Made by a program: the position numbers and the translations under genes
Shown: piece after piece, positions 46,641 to 57,333 of the stretch
Position numbering within the stretch: position 1 is the first letter of the stretch
Layout of the letters: the number at the start of each line of letters is the position of its first letter
Source of the DNA: Cristatella mucedo
Taxonomy: Eukaryota > Bryozoa > Phylactolaemata > Cristatellidae
Reading direction: 5' to 3'
Length of the DNA: 60,000 bases
Assembly: GCA_009760855.2 (NCBI GenBank)
Contig: WPIO01000089.1
Coordinates: 210,001-270,000 of the forward strand
The notes under the pieces: model-generated
Seen by the model: the letters and a program-made list of their open reading frames with translations, nothing else
Database searches by the model: none
Told to the model about the DNA's origin: nothing

Positions 46641-47129
46641 TTCCAGAGTGCAGATTTCAATTGCCAGCAGTCTTCCGGGAGGTGAGCCTTTAAAGTATGG
46701 GCAATCCAAGGCTTCTATTTTTAATTACTTAATGACACACAACCGTAGCTGTGTTCAGCACATTAAAAATCTCTCACTCTTGGCAACTCATATTGCCAAA
46801 ATTTGAGCTTGAATGGCAACTAACTTTCTCAAATTGAATAAAGGTAAAGGTAAGACGATATAATCGCGTCGGCTCCGCAGTTAATTGATCATGCACATTT
46901 TCGGCTACGAAATGTTTAAAAAACTTAGGGTTCGCATTGACCGGCGTGTCGTAGCCAAATCAGTGCGCACACATCGCGCCCGCGTTTCTGGAGCGGTCTC
47001 TTTGCAGGCTCTCCTGCGCGCGCGCAATGAAGAGCACACAGACGACGCAACGTTCGGAAGCTTGGCGTGTTCGTTACTCAAGCCGCGACTGACGCGTCAC
47101 ACCAGCTCTCCGTGACCTGCACGAGAGCT
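46641..47129. other. No recognisable feature
   Basis: A 76-codon plus frame only. Confidence 0.45.
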
Positions 47130-47430
47130 CGCCATCAGCCAGCGTATCGACTTCAAGGTCACGTCACTAATCGCTAGCTTTCTTCATCCTCGAATTGCAC
47201 CCGAATAGCTGCTTAGCTGAGACAACCCTTCCTGGTTATCATCCCGTCGAGTCGCGCGCTCCTCTGGCTCGAGTCAGTTTAGCTGCTGTGCCTCTGGACA
47301 TCATCAAATCCACCAGATACCGCGCCTTCTGCTCTTGTGCTCCCAAAGCCTAGGGCTCAGTCCCGACTGACGTCACGAGACCCGCTGGCCGGACGGCACT
47401 TAAAAAGAAAGCAGCTGAACACTCACCCGC
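47130..47430 (+). mobile_element. Heavily decayed LINE-B C-terminal fragment, plus strand
   Basis: Recognised by cagcgtatcgacttcaaggt (QRIDFKV) and gtgctcccaaagcctaggg...cagtcccgactgacgtca (the WNSLPT block), in the right order and spacing, with most frame lost. Confidence 0.55.
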
Positions 47431-47486
47431 TCCTCAGAGCACTCGCTCTGCACACGTGAGCCGTCCCGTATGTACTCGTGATTGCC

Positions 47487-47652
47487 GCCCTTGTTTGCTG
47501 CCGTTTTCCACTACTGTCGGCGGCTGCAGCGCACCGCTGCTGCACCTACGAGTCGTTAGACGGGATGCAAGGTTCACGCATCGCCGTTATTCGACACGCG
47601 TCGGCTAAGACTAGCGCACCGCTACGAGCGCTGCATTTGAGGCCTCGCTCTG
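47487..47652 (+). repeat. Unclassified dispersed repeat, copy 1
   Basis: Shares ordered blocks with 50712-50884: ctccactactgtc-like, cgctgcacctacgagtcg, gatgcaaggttcacgcatcg, cgtcggctaagactagcgc, tctgtcaggacg. Divergence is considerable. It is not a known SINE or LINE to me. Confidence 0.55.
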
Positions 47653-48068
47653 TCAGGACGTGGAAGGAAGTCGAACACCGTTTGCAGTATTTGGCGTCGG
47701 CAGTGTTTGAAAATCGCTGAAGACCCTCTCAGCAGTCATCTGGTGCTAGTCTCAGTACTTTTGTCTATATTGGTGAATGCTTTGCCTGAAAGATTGGTTT
47801 CTTCATTAGCCCGATTGATTTATTCACAGAAAAAGATATCGAGTCGTTGAGCACTGAAGTAGTAGCTGCCTGATGTGTGGAATTTCGTAGAAAAATTCCC
47901 TGAACTTTGGCAAGTTTTGTTGCCGCGTTGAGCTGAGATTAAGTAAATCGACGAAGAGCATTTTTCCGATCTTGAGCAATAATGAAAGTACACTCAGAAG
48001 CGCGGAGTTGACGATGCAGCACTGACGGCGGAGTAACGTATAGCAGCATTTGGACGTACCGATCTTGA
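47653..48068. other. No recognisable feature
   Basis: No frame or repeat stands out. Confidence 0.45.
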
Positions 48069-48175
48069 GATTAGGGTCTGTTGGCTATCGAATGAGTACC
48101 GGAAGCCGCTTAGGCCGCGAGTGCGCTATACAAAACTCTCCTGCGTAACAACCACTTCATCTTTGTGGCTGGGGT
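48069..48175 (+). mobile_element. LINE-A 3' UTR fragment, plus strand
   Basis: Matches the 57.97-58.07-kb copy: gttggctatcgaatgagtac, cggaagccgcttaggccgcg, agtgcgctatacaaaactct, cctgcgtaacaaccac, ctttgtggct. The copy breaks off at about 48175, and matching end text (ggctttgtagagttacagat) reappears at 49024. Confidence 0.75.
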
Positions 48176-48360
48176 TATTTTGAGATTATGACACTGTCGT
48201 TAGATTATGGGGTGTTGGGATTTATGACAGTGGTATATAAGTAAGGGCGGCAAAGGCCCGGGGAGTTAGGTCGAGGACGCCAGGCGGGCAGTCACGTACT
48301 GGCCCGCTGCGGCGTTCGTGTTAATAAACGTGTTTGAGCCCGCTCCGATGTTCGGTGTGG
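48176..48360 (+). mobile_element. Possible LTR (U3-R-U5-like), plus strand
   Basis: TATA box tatataag (48234-48241), then about 80 bp downstream a polyadenylation signal aataaa (48323-48328), and tggtattgcg (48358-48367) that could act as a primer-binding site. gag-like coding begins shortly after. No matching 3' LTR is found, and the canonical TG...CA ends are not clear, so this is inferred mainly from position and signals. Confidence 0.4.
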
Positions 48361-48395
48361 TATTGCGTAAATGCCGCTTAGAGAACGTGAAACTA

Positions 48396-49021
48396 CAAGC
48401 TATTTCGACACAAGCGGCAGAGTGGCCCGCGCCAGGAGATGATTATAGAATACTGATACGTCGGGGACGACTTCGTAAGCTGGCTGCTCGACTTGGAGAG
48501 GAGGCTTAATGAAAGAGGTGCTGTTTCCAGCTTTGTGGCACATGTTCATATTAATGTTCCTGGAAGGCGGTGCATTAACGTTCACTGCGACCCTTCCTGA
48601 CTCGGTGCAAGAGGATTACGCCCAACTGCGTGCTACACTAGTGAAGGTGTTTGCTAGCCCTGAAGGTAACAAGAGGCTTCGGCGGTCGGACTTGCAGGGT
48701 GCCAGGAAAGCGGAGGTGACAGTGCACAAGCAGCTGGAGGTGGAGGCGGGTAAAGCGCGGCTGCTGCGCTCGGATTGGGTAAAGGCTGGTCAGACTGAGG
48801 AGGCCGACAAGAGCGACCGGAAGCGGCAGCAGCAATCGCCAACCGTGTGCCAGGCGACGAAGGCAGAGCCAGCAGAGACGCCGGTGGAGCCCACAGAGTC
48901 GGCGTCCACGAACGAGGCGGAGGCATCCGGCACCGAGGCAGCAGCGTCCGGCAGAGAGACGGCAGCGTCCGGCAGAGTAACGGCAGCGTCCGGCAGAACA
49001 ACGGCAGCGTTCGGCAGCATG
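48396..49021 (+). pseudogene. Ty3/gypsy-like gag fragment
   Basis: Capsid-type Gag text: PAPGDDYRILIRRGRLRKLA up to GEEA (frame 1, stop at 48509), then KEVLFPALW and FLEGGALTFTATLPDSVQED with YAQLRATLVKVFAS in a second frame. The 'GGALTF.ATLPDSVQEDYAQL' pattern is that of gypsy-group retrotransposon Gag. A frameshift and TAA at about 48507 break it. The C-terminus is Glu/Ala/Ser-rich and ends in a 21-bp minisatellite. No protease or polymerase follows. Confidence 0.6.
48941..49021 (+). repeat. 21-bp in-frame minisatellite in the gag C-terminus
   Basis: Four units of gcagcgtccggcagaga-type sequence (48941, 48962, 48983, 49004) encode AASGRET, AASGRVT, AASGRTT, AAFGS. The period is a multiple of three, so the frame is kept. 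Confidence 0.92.
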
Positions 49022-49505
49022 TAGCATGGCTTTGTAGAGTTACAGATGGAGTTAAATTACATACTATGGATACACTGAAAGCAGAGGTATGTCAAAGGCT
49101 GCAGCAAAAGTTAGAAATAGCTACCGTAAATGTCACGGCTAACCGGAAATCTGCTGAGAGTAATGCTGAGATTGCCATAATGGTGAAAATTGAGTTCGCT
49201 AACGACGGCAGCAGGCGCGGACCGATGGTTTTGATGTAGAAGATGTCGAGGGTGATGCAGTGACCAATGTAGCACAGATGCAGCCACAGCTGAAGCCCCG
49301 CATGTTGGAGTCAGCAAGTCCGATATACGGCACGAGACACCAGTAACTATGGTTTTAAGCGAGAGCGTATAAATGACACATGAAAAAGGTGCAGGTGTCT
49401 GGCACCTTAGCCTTGACTGACGGTGTGAAGTGCGAAGTGGTCGTTCTCCCGAGCAGGTTATAGCCAAAAGGTGCGAAGCCTGCGACTGATGTGACCTGCT
49501 TCGAG
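49022..49505. other. Unclassified, possible LINE-A end then unknown
   Basis: Starts with ggctttgtagagttacagat (LINE-A 3' end). A plus frame then reads MDTLKAEVCQRLQQKLEIAT, VNVTANRKSAESNAEIAIM, VKIEFANDG to 49239. Protein-like, unidentified. Confidence 0.25.
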
Positions 49506-49968
49506 ATAATAATAATAATGCACTTGATAAAGCGCCCTCAGAGAACTCAATCTCTCTCTAGGCACTTTACGTTTACTGCAAAGGGAAATGCAATTGAATG
49601 GTGAGTAATATCCTGCTTGATAAACAAAATAAATTAATAACATGGTTAGGGGTGACATGCACAGGGTCAGCATGCAGATGTGGTTAATGGCAGCATGCAG
49701 TGTCAGCACGCATTAGCGCATCAAGGACGAATCACAGGGACCCAGTAAATGCTGTCCTAAATAGGTGTGTTTTTAAGATCTTTTTAAATGTGGTCAGGTC
49801 AGGGGATGTTCTGACGCAGGTCGGGAGGGAGTTTCAGGCTTTGGGAGCATACGAACTAAATGCACGGTCTCTAAAGGATTTGAGGTTTGTACGAGGTATC
49901 TGTGGACTGTTGGATTCCGAAAAGCGGGTGGTACGATGCTTGGCCTGATGGGGGAGTAGATCTGAGAG
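49506..49968 (-). mobile_element. LINE-B 3' end, minus strand
   Basis: Tail with (ATT)n, aaagtgcctagagagagatt, gagttctctgagggcgcttt, then the UTR, then C-terminal text (PSIVPPAFRNPTVHRYLVQT, SNPLETVHLVRMLPKPETPS) in shifted frames. It breaks at about 49968 near an inverted repeat, gagatctt/aagatctc. Similar in extent to the 27.97-kb copy. Confidence 0.85.
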
Positions 49969-50711
49969 ATCTTCGTGAGATCTTCATGCATTTTGCAGTC
50001 GATCGGCATCCTGTCGATGCATCTGTCGAGGTTTTGAACTGCTGCTGCTGCTGCTGAATAAGCTGTTTTCCGTCACTGCGAGCCCACTACTGGTAACGTC
50101 TGCATTACAAGTAATGCCTGTTGCTAGCTATAGCTATGAGCCCGATGAGGACCCTTATTTTTTGTGATGATGCGTAGCGAAGCCATATGGCGACAGTGCT
50201 ACATGTCGCATGCCGCTGCTTTACGATGGCGGAGAGGGCTGCTCATCTACTTGATTAGTTTCACTTTTCTGGGTTGACTTCTTCACGTTTTTCTTCCGAA
50301 TTCCAGAAGCTTCATTATTTGCCTGTCGCACTGTCTTCTAAGCGACTTTTTCAGCGAAAAGGAAATTGACTCTGTAACTTGAAAAATGCGCAGCCATCAA
50401 CTTCGTGCACGTGCATGTCAGTCAACTTCGTGCATGCGACCGTACCATTGTAGCTAAATCGGCGTGTCGTGTAAGCAAATGCACAGGACTTCTTATTTCA
50501 ATACGCAGTAACTTAACTGCTTCTCGAAAGTCTGCCAGTGGAAGTGTGCGTCTAAGAGACGCTGGACACCAGACGTTGTCTATCATACCCCAAAGACTGG
50601 TCACGGAGTCGTTGGTGTAGGTCGTGTTCGTTGTTGAGTGCGTTTAACCCTCAGCTGCTGCTGTCAAATAGACTTCTTTACTTTATGGATATGACACTTG
50701 TTACGTTGTGG
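49969..50711. other. No recognisable gene; small (CTG)5
   Basis: Short CTG run at 50040-50056. Otherwise short frames only. Confidence 0.45.
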
Positions 50712-50884
50712 CACAGGCACTCTACGCCGCTGCCACGCTCCACTACTGTCAGCACAACTACGTGCATCCACGCTGCACCTAGAAGTCGCCATCCGCGATG
50801 CATGGTTCAGGCGTCGCCGGTAGTCGCCATGCGTCGGCTGAGACCAGCGCCGTTTGCGAGCGTTTGCGGTTCTGTCCGGACGCG
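50712..50884 (+). repeat. Unclassified dispersed repeat, copy 2
   Basis: Second copy of the 47487-47652 repeat: ctccactactgtcagc, cgctgcacctagaagtcgcc, gatgcatggttcaggcgtcg, gcgtcggctgagaccagcgc, tctgtccggacg. Confidence 0.55.
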
Positions 50885-51189
50885 TTTGCCTAGTTATGTC
50901 CGGACGCAGTAGCCGCTACATCCGCGCTTATAAACATCGCGTTGCGTTATTATTCACTAGTCAGTAGCCGATACGCTGCCTTCACGCGCTGTGCTGATGC
51001 GTGAGAGACATACAGACTGAGAGTTCACTTACGGGTCATCGAAGGAAGAATCGTCGTAACTAGGCTGCCGGCCGAGTAGTAGAGGCCGCGCCAGGCGGCT
51101 AGCGCCGCCGCAGCGCACTCACCGCCTGGAGTGAAGGAGCCGGGTATTCGGGTCGGGTCCGCCGTGTCAGGGTCACACTGAGCGGTTAG

Positions 51190-51681
51190 TCGGTAGCTGC
51201 ATGCCCGCGTCACAAGCGGGCATGCGCCGGCTTCCGGCTCGCAAGCCGCGAAAATGCAGAGCGCCCTTGGGCAGCTCCCCGCGCATTGCCGACGAGCGCA
51301 GCGTCGTACCGTCGAGACGGCGGAGCCGCTGAGGCCGTCATAACACGTGACGACGGATTGCTCTCCGATGCAGCTAGACCGCCGGGACTAGATTCGGATT
51401 CCGACTTCGCTGGGACCGCGAAGTTTCCAAGTTATCAAGTTGGACGGCACGCTGCGACTCAGGCGGCACACGTATCCCAAGCGAGTGCCATATTTAAAGA
51501 GTCGCGATGCGACTACTGTTTGAAGCTTAAGTCCGAAGTTTGTGGAGTGATCATGCATGATCGGCAGCGACCGCTGAGAGATGAGAGCTCATCACTGCCG
51601 CTTAGCAGCCAAACGGTCCGTCGGCCCTCGGATCGGCCCGATGGACCGTCGTGCAGTCTTCTAAAGGAAAAGATGGCGTGA
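51190..51681 (+). other. CpG-rich ORF, possible exon (unidentified)
   Basis: Open for about 163 codons without an ATG near the start. The text ASYRRDGGAAEAVITRDDG, LDSDSDFAGTAKFPSYQVG, SRCDYCLKLKSEVCGV looks protein-like. It ends ATG GCG TGA inside a YY1-like site (aaagatggcg, 51668-51677), which may make this untranslated promoter sequence. Confidence 0.2.
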
Positions 51682-51770
51682 CTCGGGACGGTGCTCAGCT
51701 GAGCGGACAGCGAAGGAAGTGGCGGAGACTTCTGGGTACGCTCGCGCCTCGCCCCGCCCCCGATTGGCCA
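51668..51770. promoter_or_regulatory. Promoter-like cluster: YY1, Sp1, CCAAT
   Basis: aaagatggcg (51668-51677) is a YY1 core. About 80 bp on, gccccgcccc (51751-51760) is an Sp1/KLF site, and cgattggcca (51761-51770) is an inverted CCAAT (NF-Y) box. On the minus strand the order is CCAAT then Sp1, normal for a minus-strand promoter. No gene product is identified. Confidence 0.55.
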
Positions 51771-51859
51771 TCCTTACCTTACCGAGAAATCTCGCCGAGC
51801 TTTGCCGAACGCAAGAGCTGAGAATGCTTTGAGCTCTGCCACTCGTGCAGAACACGGCA

Positions 51860-52755
51860 TCCGGCTTTTGGCTCAGCTTTTACGCTACACGAACCTCTAT
51901 ACTAGCTCTAACTTTCAGAATGTGATAAATCGCGATCATTCACGGAATAAAAAAAATCGTCAAGAGAATAGCATACTTGTAAAAAGTCGGGAGCAGCCGC
52001 GGCGTTTTAATTAGCAATGTAAAGCCTCAAAAGAGGCAGATGACGTTGCAGCCGTTAGATGCGTTTGGGTAAGCTAGTGGCTAGAGTTTTGTAATCGATT
52101 TGGGTGGCTGTGTGCGCTTTTAAGCAGCATTTTCGTGATGACTTAATCTTCTGCCTTTTAAAGCATGAGGTCTTGGAGGTCGGCCACAGCGCAGAAAATA
52201 AAGCTACATGTAACTTGTTCTCACTAGAAGCCCGGAGCGGGGTGCGTGGAATAAGCGACATTGCACTAAATAAGCGGTGACGCGATAGCGAAATTGTCAT
52301 GACCGGCTCGCGGCAGCGCCTCCGAGCCGCCGCTTTGATGGCCGCTTAGTTCACATGAGAACCTCGTTCTATAGACGGCTAGCTTGACCGTCGTTCCGCC
52401 GTCGCTCTCTAAAGCAGGAGGAGAACAAGTGCTCCTGCTCGAAGCGCCTGGACAGCGGTGCTCGGCTTCCACAATTCTCTTGCGGAAGGACGACGACGTT
52501 CTCGGCGGCTTTCCGGCTGCTTCGTCCTGGCTCCGTCCTCCTCTGCCTCGTTTCTCGCCGCTTACTTACTCGATCATTCTACTTCTCGATCATTCTACGC
52601 CTCTCCCTTCAGCTGCACTTTCTTTTTTGGCTGCCGATGACGCGGCAGCAACGAACGCGAAGGCTCCGAGAGCGGAGCCACGGGTGTCGATGGGCGTGCC
52701 TCGAGCGTTGGAGAGAGCGGATGAGCGCGAGCCCTTGATGGTAGAGCGCCGCCGG

Positions 52756-52757
<2 letters not shown>
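51860..52757. other. No recognisable gene
   Basis: Frames to 189 codons (plus from 52384) run into the GA tract. 'ctcgatcattctac' is directly repeated near 52569-52600. Confidence 0.4.
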
Positions 52758-52848
<91 letters not shown>

Positions 52849-53030
52849 GGAGAGAGAGAGAGAGAGAGAAGGGAAAAGGAGAGAGGGATGGAGAGGGGGA
52901 GAAGGAGTGAGAGAGAGAGAGAGGGGGGGAGAAAGCGGGCGAGAGAGAGATGAAGAGAGAAGCGAGAGGGAAGAGAAGGGAAGTAGAGGTGAGAAAGGGA
53001 GGGAGCGAGAGAGAGAAAGAGATAGAGAAG
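52758..53030. repeat. (GA)n tract, impure
   Basis: About 80 bp of pure GA followed by GGGA/AAGG-rich purine text, strongly strand-asymmetric. Confidence 0.96.
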
Positions 53031-53597
53031 CTTAAGTGGAGTCAGGAGAGCGAGCATACTGAAGTGAAAACGTAGCAGCGAGAGGTGACGGGAAGAGTAG
53101 TGGCAGAATCAGGCCACGGGAGAAAGCGGCCAGTCAGCGTCGCTCCGTTCGAGAGTGACGAAAACGGACTCTGTCGTTCAAGAATGTCGGAGAAAAATCC
53201 TTTGCAGTCAGACAATCTTGAATTGAAGACGGGGGTGCTGCGACCTTGATGCTGGACTAGAGGAGAGGAGAGGAGCAGCCAATCTGAGCTGATGCGAGAG
53301 CGACGACGGGGCGACGAATGCTGCAGTCCAGCGGCTGCAGCTGTTTAGCAAGACGAGGAGAGCAGCACCACGAAGGTTGGCTCGAGCGCCCCTTCCGAAG
53401 CATCGAGGCTGTGATTGGCGTGAGATTGGACGAAATTTCGCGGCGCTCCGACGCGAATGCTCGAAAGTAGAGCTCCGAGTAGAGCTCTGAGCTGCAGTAT
53501 GACCCGGCAGCGAGCAGAGAAGCCGCTTTGGCGCACGGTCAAGAAGCGAGACCGACTATGTGGTTTACAATCTTTGAGGCTGACGTTCGAGGCCGTC
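53031..53597. other. No recognisable feature
   Basis: Purine-rich flank; short frames only. Confidence 0.45.
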
Positions 53598-53765
53598 GAG
53601 CCGTGATAGTTCACTAGGTAAGTTGGTTGCTTTTCACGAACTCGGCCCCGAGGTCGTGGGTTCGAATCCTGTGGTATGAGATCCTTTATTGCTGTTGCAA
53701 GCGGGTTGATAGCCATAAAGGCTCTTCTGCTGTCGCTATACAAAAGAGGCTGTTTAATCAGCTAA
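53598..53765 (+). mobile_element. S2 tRNA-derived SINE, full length, plus strand
   Basis: Head gagccgtgatagttcactag, then gtaagttggttgcttttcac, B box ggttcgaatcc (53659-53669, consensus), central tgttgcaagcgggttgatag, aaggctcttctgctgtcgct, tail atacaaaagaggctgtttaa, tcagct. The best plus-strand S2 copy. Confidence 0.87.
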
Positions 53766-53858
53766 TCTGTTTTTGGAGCGCTGCCGCTGCTGCCCCGCCA
53801 GAGGGCGGCACTGTGTTTCCGGAGCGATCGAGCGCCTTCGCGAGAGCCATCGACGACA

Positions 53859-53877
53859 GCTGCTGCTGCTGCTGCTG
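53859..53877. repeat. (CTG)6 repeat
   Basis: Six uninterrupted CTG units followed by a degenerate gctgctgcaac. Confidence 0.9.
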
Positions 53878-53879
53878 AA

Positions 53880-54539
53880 AGCTGCTGCAACACTGAAGCT
53901 GCTGCAACTCTGTCAATCCCAGACGGTAGCATGGATTGAGTTCTACATTGAGTACATGCTAAAGTTCTGGGGTCAGCCCCCCAATGAGATGTAAAGGACT
54001 CAACACAGACAATCAGCGTGCTCTTCCACGAAGAGATGCAAAATAGCCAACTCTGTAACTCGGGGTCGCAGTAAACCCAAGGTCAGGGAGCACCCACTCG
54101 ACTGCCATCAACTGCTGGCTCAAGGCGAGCTAGGTCACCCTGGTATGTCGTGGCCATCGGCTGGAGGATAGTTCCAGCGGCCAGCGGCCGATTGGATCGG
54201 TAAGGCCTTGTGCAGCAAGGCTACCTCGGAGGAATCGGACCTGCCACCCGTGCCCTGCTCAGCATCCATCCATGCCCTGCCCATCATCTCGCTGGCTCGC
54301 TGTGCTCCGGCTTTCGTCGACCCCACGGCGAATTGGACGTAGCAGTCGCGGTGCTTTTCGCCGACATCGCCTGCTCTGCGAGTCGAGGACGGACAGTTCA
54401 CGTCAGCCGGGGCGACTCGGCTGCGAGAGCGCGTCCTGTTTTCGGTCGTTTGGACTCATTCCTCGAGGGCTAGGCAGCTCCGTCCCCCCCCCTGTGCCCT
54501 CTGCTCTCTGGACCCCCATTTCGCCCTCACCTCTATCTC
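53880..54539. other. No recognisable gene
   Basis: Opposite-strand frames at 54135-54401 (minus) and 54210-54473 (plus) overlap. Neither has a motif. Confidence 0.4.
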
Positions 54540-54638
54540 TTCTGTTTGTCTGTCTGTCTGCCTGCCCCTCTCTCTATCTCTCCTCTCTCTCTCTCTCTCT
54601 CTTGTATCTGTCTCTCTCTGTGTCTCTGTATCTCTGTC

Positions 54639-54682
<44 letters not shown>

Positions 54683-54693
54683 TCTCTCTCTCT
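54540..54693. repeat. (TC)n / (TCTG)n / (TG)n compound tract
   Basis: TC and TCTG units, about 38 bp of TG, then TC again. The surrounding ORF is an artefact. Confidence 0.95.
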
Positions 54694-54981
54694 AGCCGCA
54701 GACATTCGGCGAGGACAGGTCAAGACACAGGCGGAAGGGTGGGGCGTGCACACACTGTGCAGCGATAGCTGTAGGACATCGGCTGCAGAGGGCGCCGGCT
54801 GGGAGCGAATCGCTCTCTGATGGCACGATCTGTCTAGACGAATCCGACGGATACAGCCGCCGCTGCCGCCACTGCTGCTCGTCTACAACGGCTCAGTGCT
54901 TTAGCAGGACCGCCTGCTGCGTCAGCCCTCTATTGCCGTCATTATTCAGCACACTCTACCTGAGCCGCACTGTTTTCTGTT

Positions 54982-55571
54982 ATGAATCATTTCCTCCCGA
55001 GGACGAGCCATTACAGGCCAGGGGCTCAACGTAGGTTTCGGCCGCATGCCGATACCGAAAGATACGCCGACCCATCGAAGAATAAGGAAGTCGTGACTGG
55101 GCACGTGGTTTTGCTCTCTGGCTGCTGGACTAGCAGCAGCACAGTGCAGACAGAGATAAGAAATCGTAATGGCGACCTCTCGATAGCGGCCCCTGAGGAT
55201 GCTTAGCTCAGATTGCTCTTAACCGAAGTGGACGGATTTGGGAGCGGGCAGGCGAAAAGTCGCAACTGTTGGCTCTCGAGTTCGTTACACCGACGACGAG
55301 CACTTCCGGTTGGTTCTTGCAGCCGTTGCTCGTCGCAGTGCCGTGTCATCGACATTCTGCCACAGAAAATGCTTTTGTTCTCCGCCGGTCTGCCGAAGCT
55401 GGCTTAGCGAGGACCGGCAGTCAGTTTGCACCCCTTCGGATTACGATGTGTTCGACCGAGTCAGACGAGCTAGCTCTCAGCCGCATTTCGAAACCTGCCG
55501 CGGAGACCGTGCTTCGTGCAGTGACCGAGAATGCGGTTGCCTTTCGCCGACAACTTCATCTTGCCGCCTAA
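54982..55571 (+). other. Protein-like stretches, plus strand (unidentified)
   Basis: First MNHFLPRTSHYRPGAQRRF and PHADTERYADPSKNKEVV (54982-55206). Then a frame to 55571 with CHRHSATENAFVLRRSAEAG, CSTESDELALSRISKPAAET and VLRAVTENAVAFRRQLHLAA. The blocks ATENAFVLRR and VTENAVAFRR look like an internal repeat. A second plus frame overlaps. It could be a decayed mobile-element gene or chance; no family is recognised. Confidence 0.2.
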
Positions 55572-55740
55572 AAGATTAAAAGAACCCGGAAAAGCTAGTG
55601 GAATATTTTGCCCAGAAACGCTTAACGGTATTCGCACGATTTGATCGGGTGATTCGGAACTGACTGCAGTAGCAGTGGTCGTTCACTACCGTCTACGCCG
55701 TGCTGAAACATCGCATCGCTGCTACTCGCTCCTTGTTCTG

Positions 55741-55893
55741 TGGTTGGGGGCTAATATGCTAGGCGGTTGCTTTTTACGATATTGGTCGCAAGGTCGTGGG
55801 TTCAAAACCTGCGGTGGACGATCCTTTCTTGCCGCTGCAAGCGGTGGTGATAGCCATACAGGCTCCTCTGTCGTTAAACAAAAGAGGCTGTTG
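55741..55893 (+). mobile_element. S2 SINE, plus strand
   Basis: ggcggttgctttttacgata, aaggtcgtgggttcaaaacc (altered B box), ccgctgcaagcggtggtgat, tacaggctcctctgtcgtta, aacaaaagaggctgttgata. The head is incomplete and the B-box mutation probably weakens pol III transcription. Confidence 0.8.
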
Positions 55894-57333
55894 ATATGGT
55901 TTTTGAAAGTCCAAAGCCAGTCTAACTGATTGAGCGATGTAAGGGCTGTTCTTGCTTTGAACTACCGCATGACTTGGAATCGCATAATCACAATCTAGAT
56001 TAAATGCTGAAAAAACAATGACAGCTGCGGCTATAGTCGTTGGTTAGTTCTATGCAAAATTTGCTAGATAGTTGTTCTAGCATGCCGCACGCAAATGATT
56101 TGAAGGCAGCTAATCAAGGATCGTCATTTAGCTCAGTATATGTTCTGAGAACGCGAGCAAACAGGCTGTCGTTCGAGACTCGAATCAGCAGCCTGCAATC
56201 ATCTTTGAGCTTGTGGGTTGACTCAGATGAAACTTCTACTTAAAGCAGGTCGCAAAACATGACCGTCATAGCACAATTATAGCGAAAGAGTGAGTTTTAC
56301 ATATGTGATTTACCTTAACGTAATTTCGACAGCCACTCATCTTTTTTTCTTTTGTTTCCGTCACCTTTGTCGCACCTTCTCCGGTTTTCTTCAACTCAAC
56401 TTTGCAAGCTTCGCCTTGAAGTTCAAATGGTTTCGATTTGACATTTTTCTCGTGATCAGCCTGGCCAAACTTTGCGTTGGCAGTGTTAGTGATGACCAGT
56501 TTTTCAAGCTGCATCGTTGCTCGCTCGCTCTCTTAGTCCTCAGACGTGTAAGCGCCCAATCTTCAGGCAGCTCTTGACAGTCAGAAGCATCCCTTTAAGA
56601 TTAAGATAAAAGCTGGCTGTGCTGCAGCTGTGTATGAAATAGGGAAAACAGCGTAAGCCCATTCCACCACAAACTTTCTGCTGGACGTGCTGCTGCTGCT
56701 GCATGCACCGTCTGGGCAGCTGGAATCCGTTGATGCCCAGCTGCCTTAAGTGGCCTCCAGCCGGGCTAGTTGCTGATGTAATGGCTTTCCGATAGCGGCA
56801 CCAGCTTGCCCTAGAAGCTTATCAGTTAAATTACGACTGGCAAAGCAGTCTGTGACCAGCTGCCGACCACGGACTAGGCATTCTGGAGCAATCATAGCAG
56901 CAAGGCGCCCTCGTCAGCCCTAGATAAACAGCTTCACTTGCTGCTTTATCACGGTTGCCTACTCAGTGCCACTGCACAAACTCAGTCTGAGGTGCTCAGC
57001 ATGCGAGGATCTAGCTTCAACATTTGTTTGTACAGCTCTTAGCTATGATTTCTGCTCACTTCTTTGGCTTGCAGGAAGAAGGGTAAGGCTGCCACTGTAT
57101 GCATCTCGTGGTTGCATTTACTCGTCAACAGGAGGTTCTAATACTGTATTACTAATAGTCGCCGACGCTAGCACTCGTCTGAAAAGTGCAACTTACTCTA
57201 CTAATCGCAAAAGTGCAACGTCTCGGTCTGTGCCGTCGTGTCGTCACGACGTGGTCGCTAAATCAGCCTCGGCCAGCAGGCAAAGCCGAGAGCTTCTCGG
57301 TAGGAAAAGCTGGAGGTGCCCTGGTGCCCTGGA
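55894..57333. other. No recognisable gene
   Basis: Frames up to 95 codons on both strands. GCTGCTGCTGC near 56690. No repeat family member recognised. Confidence 0.45.
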
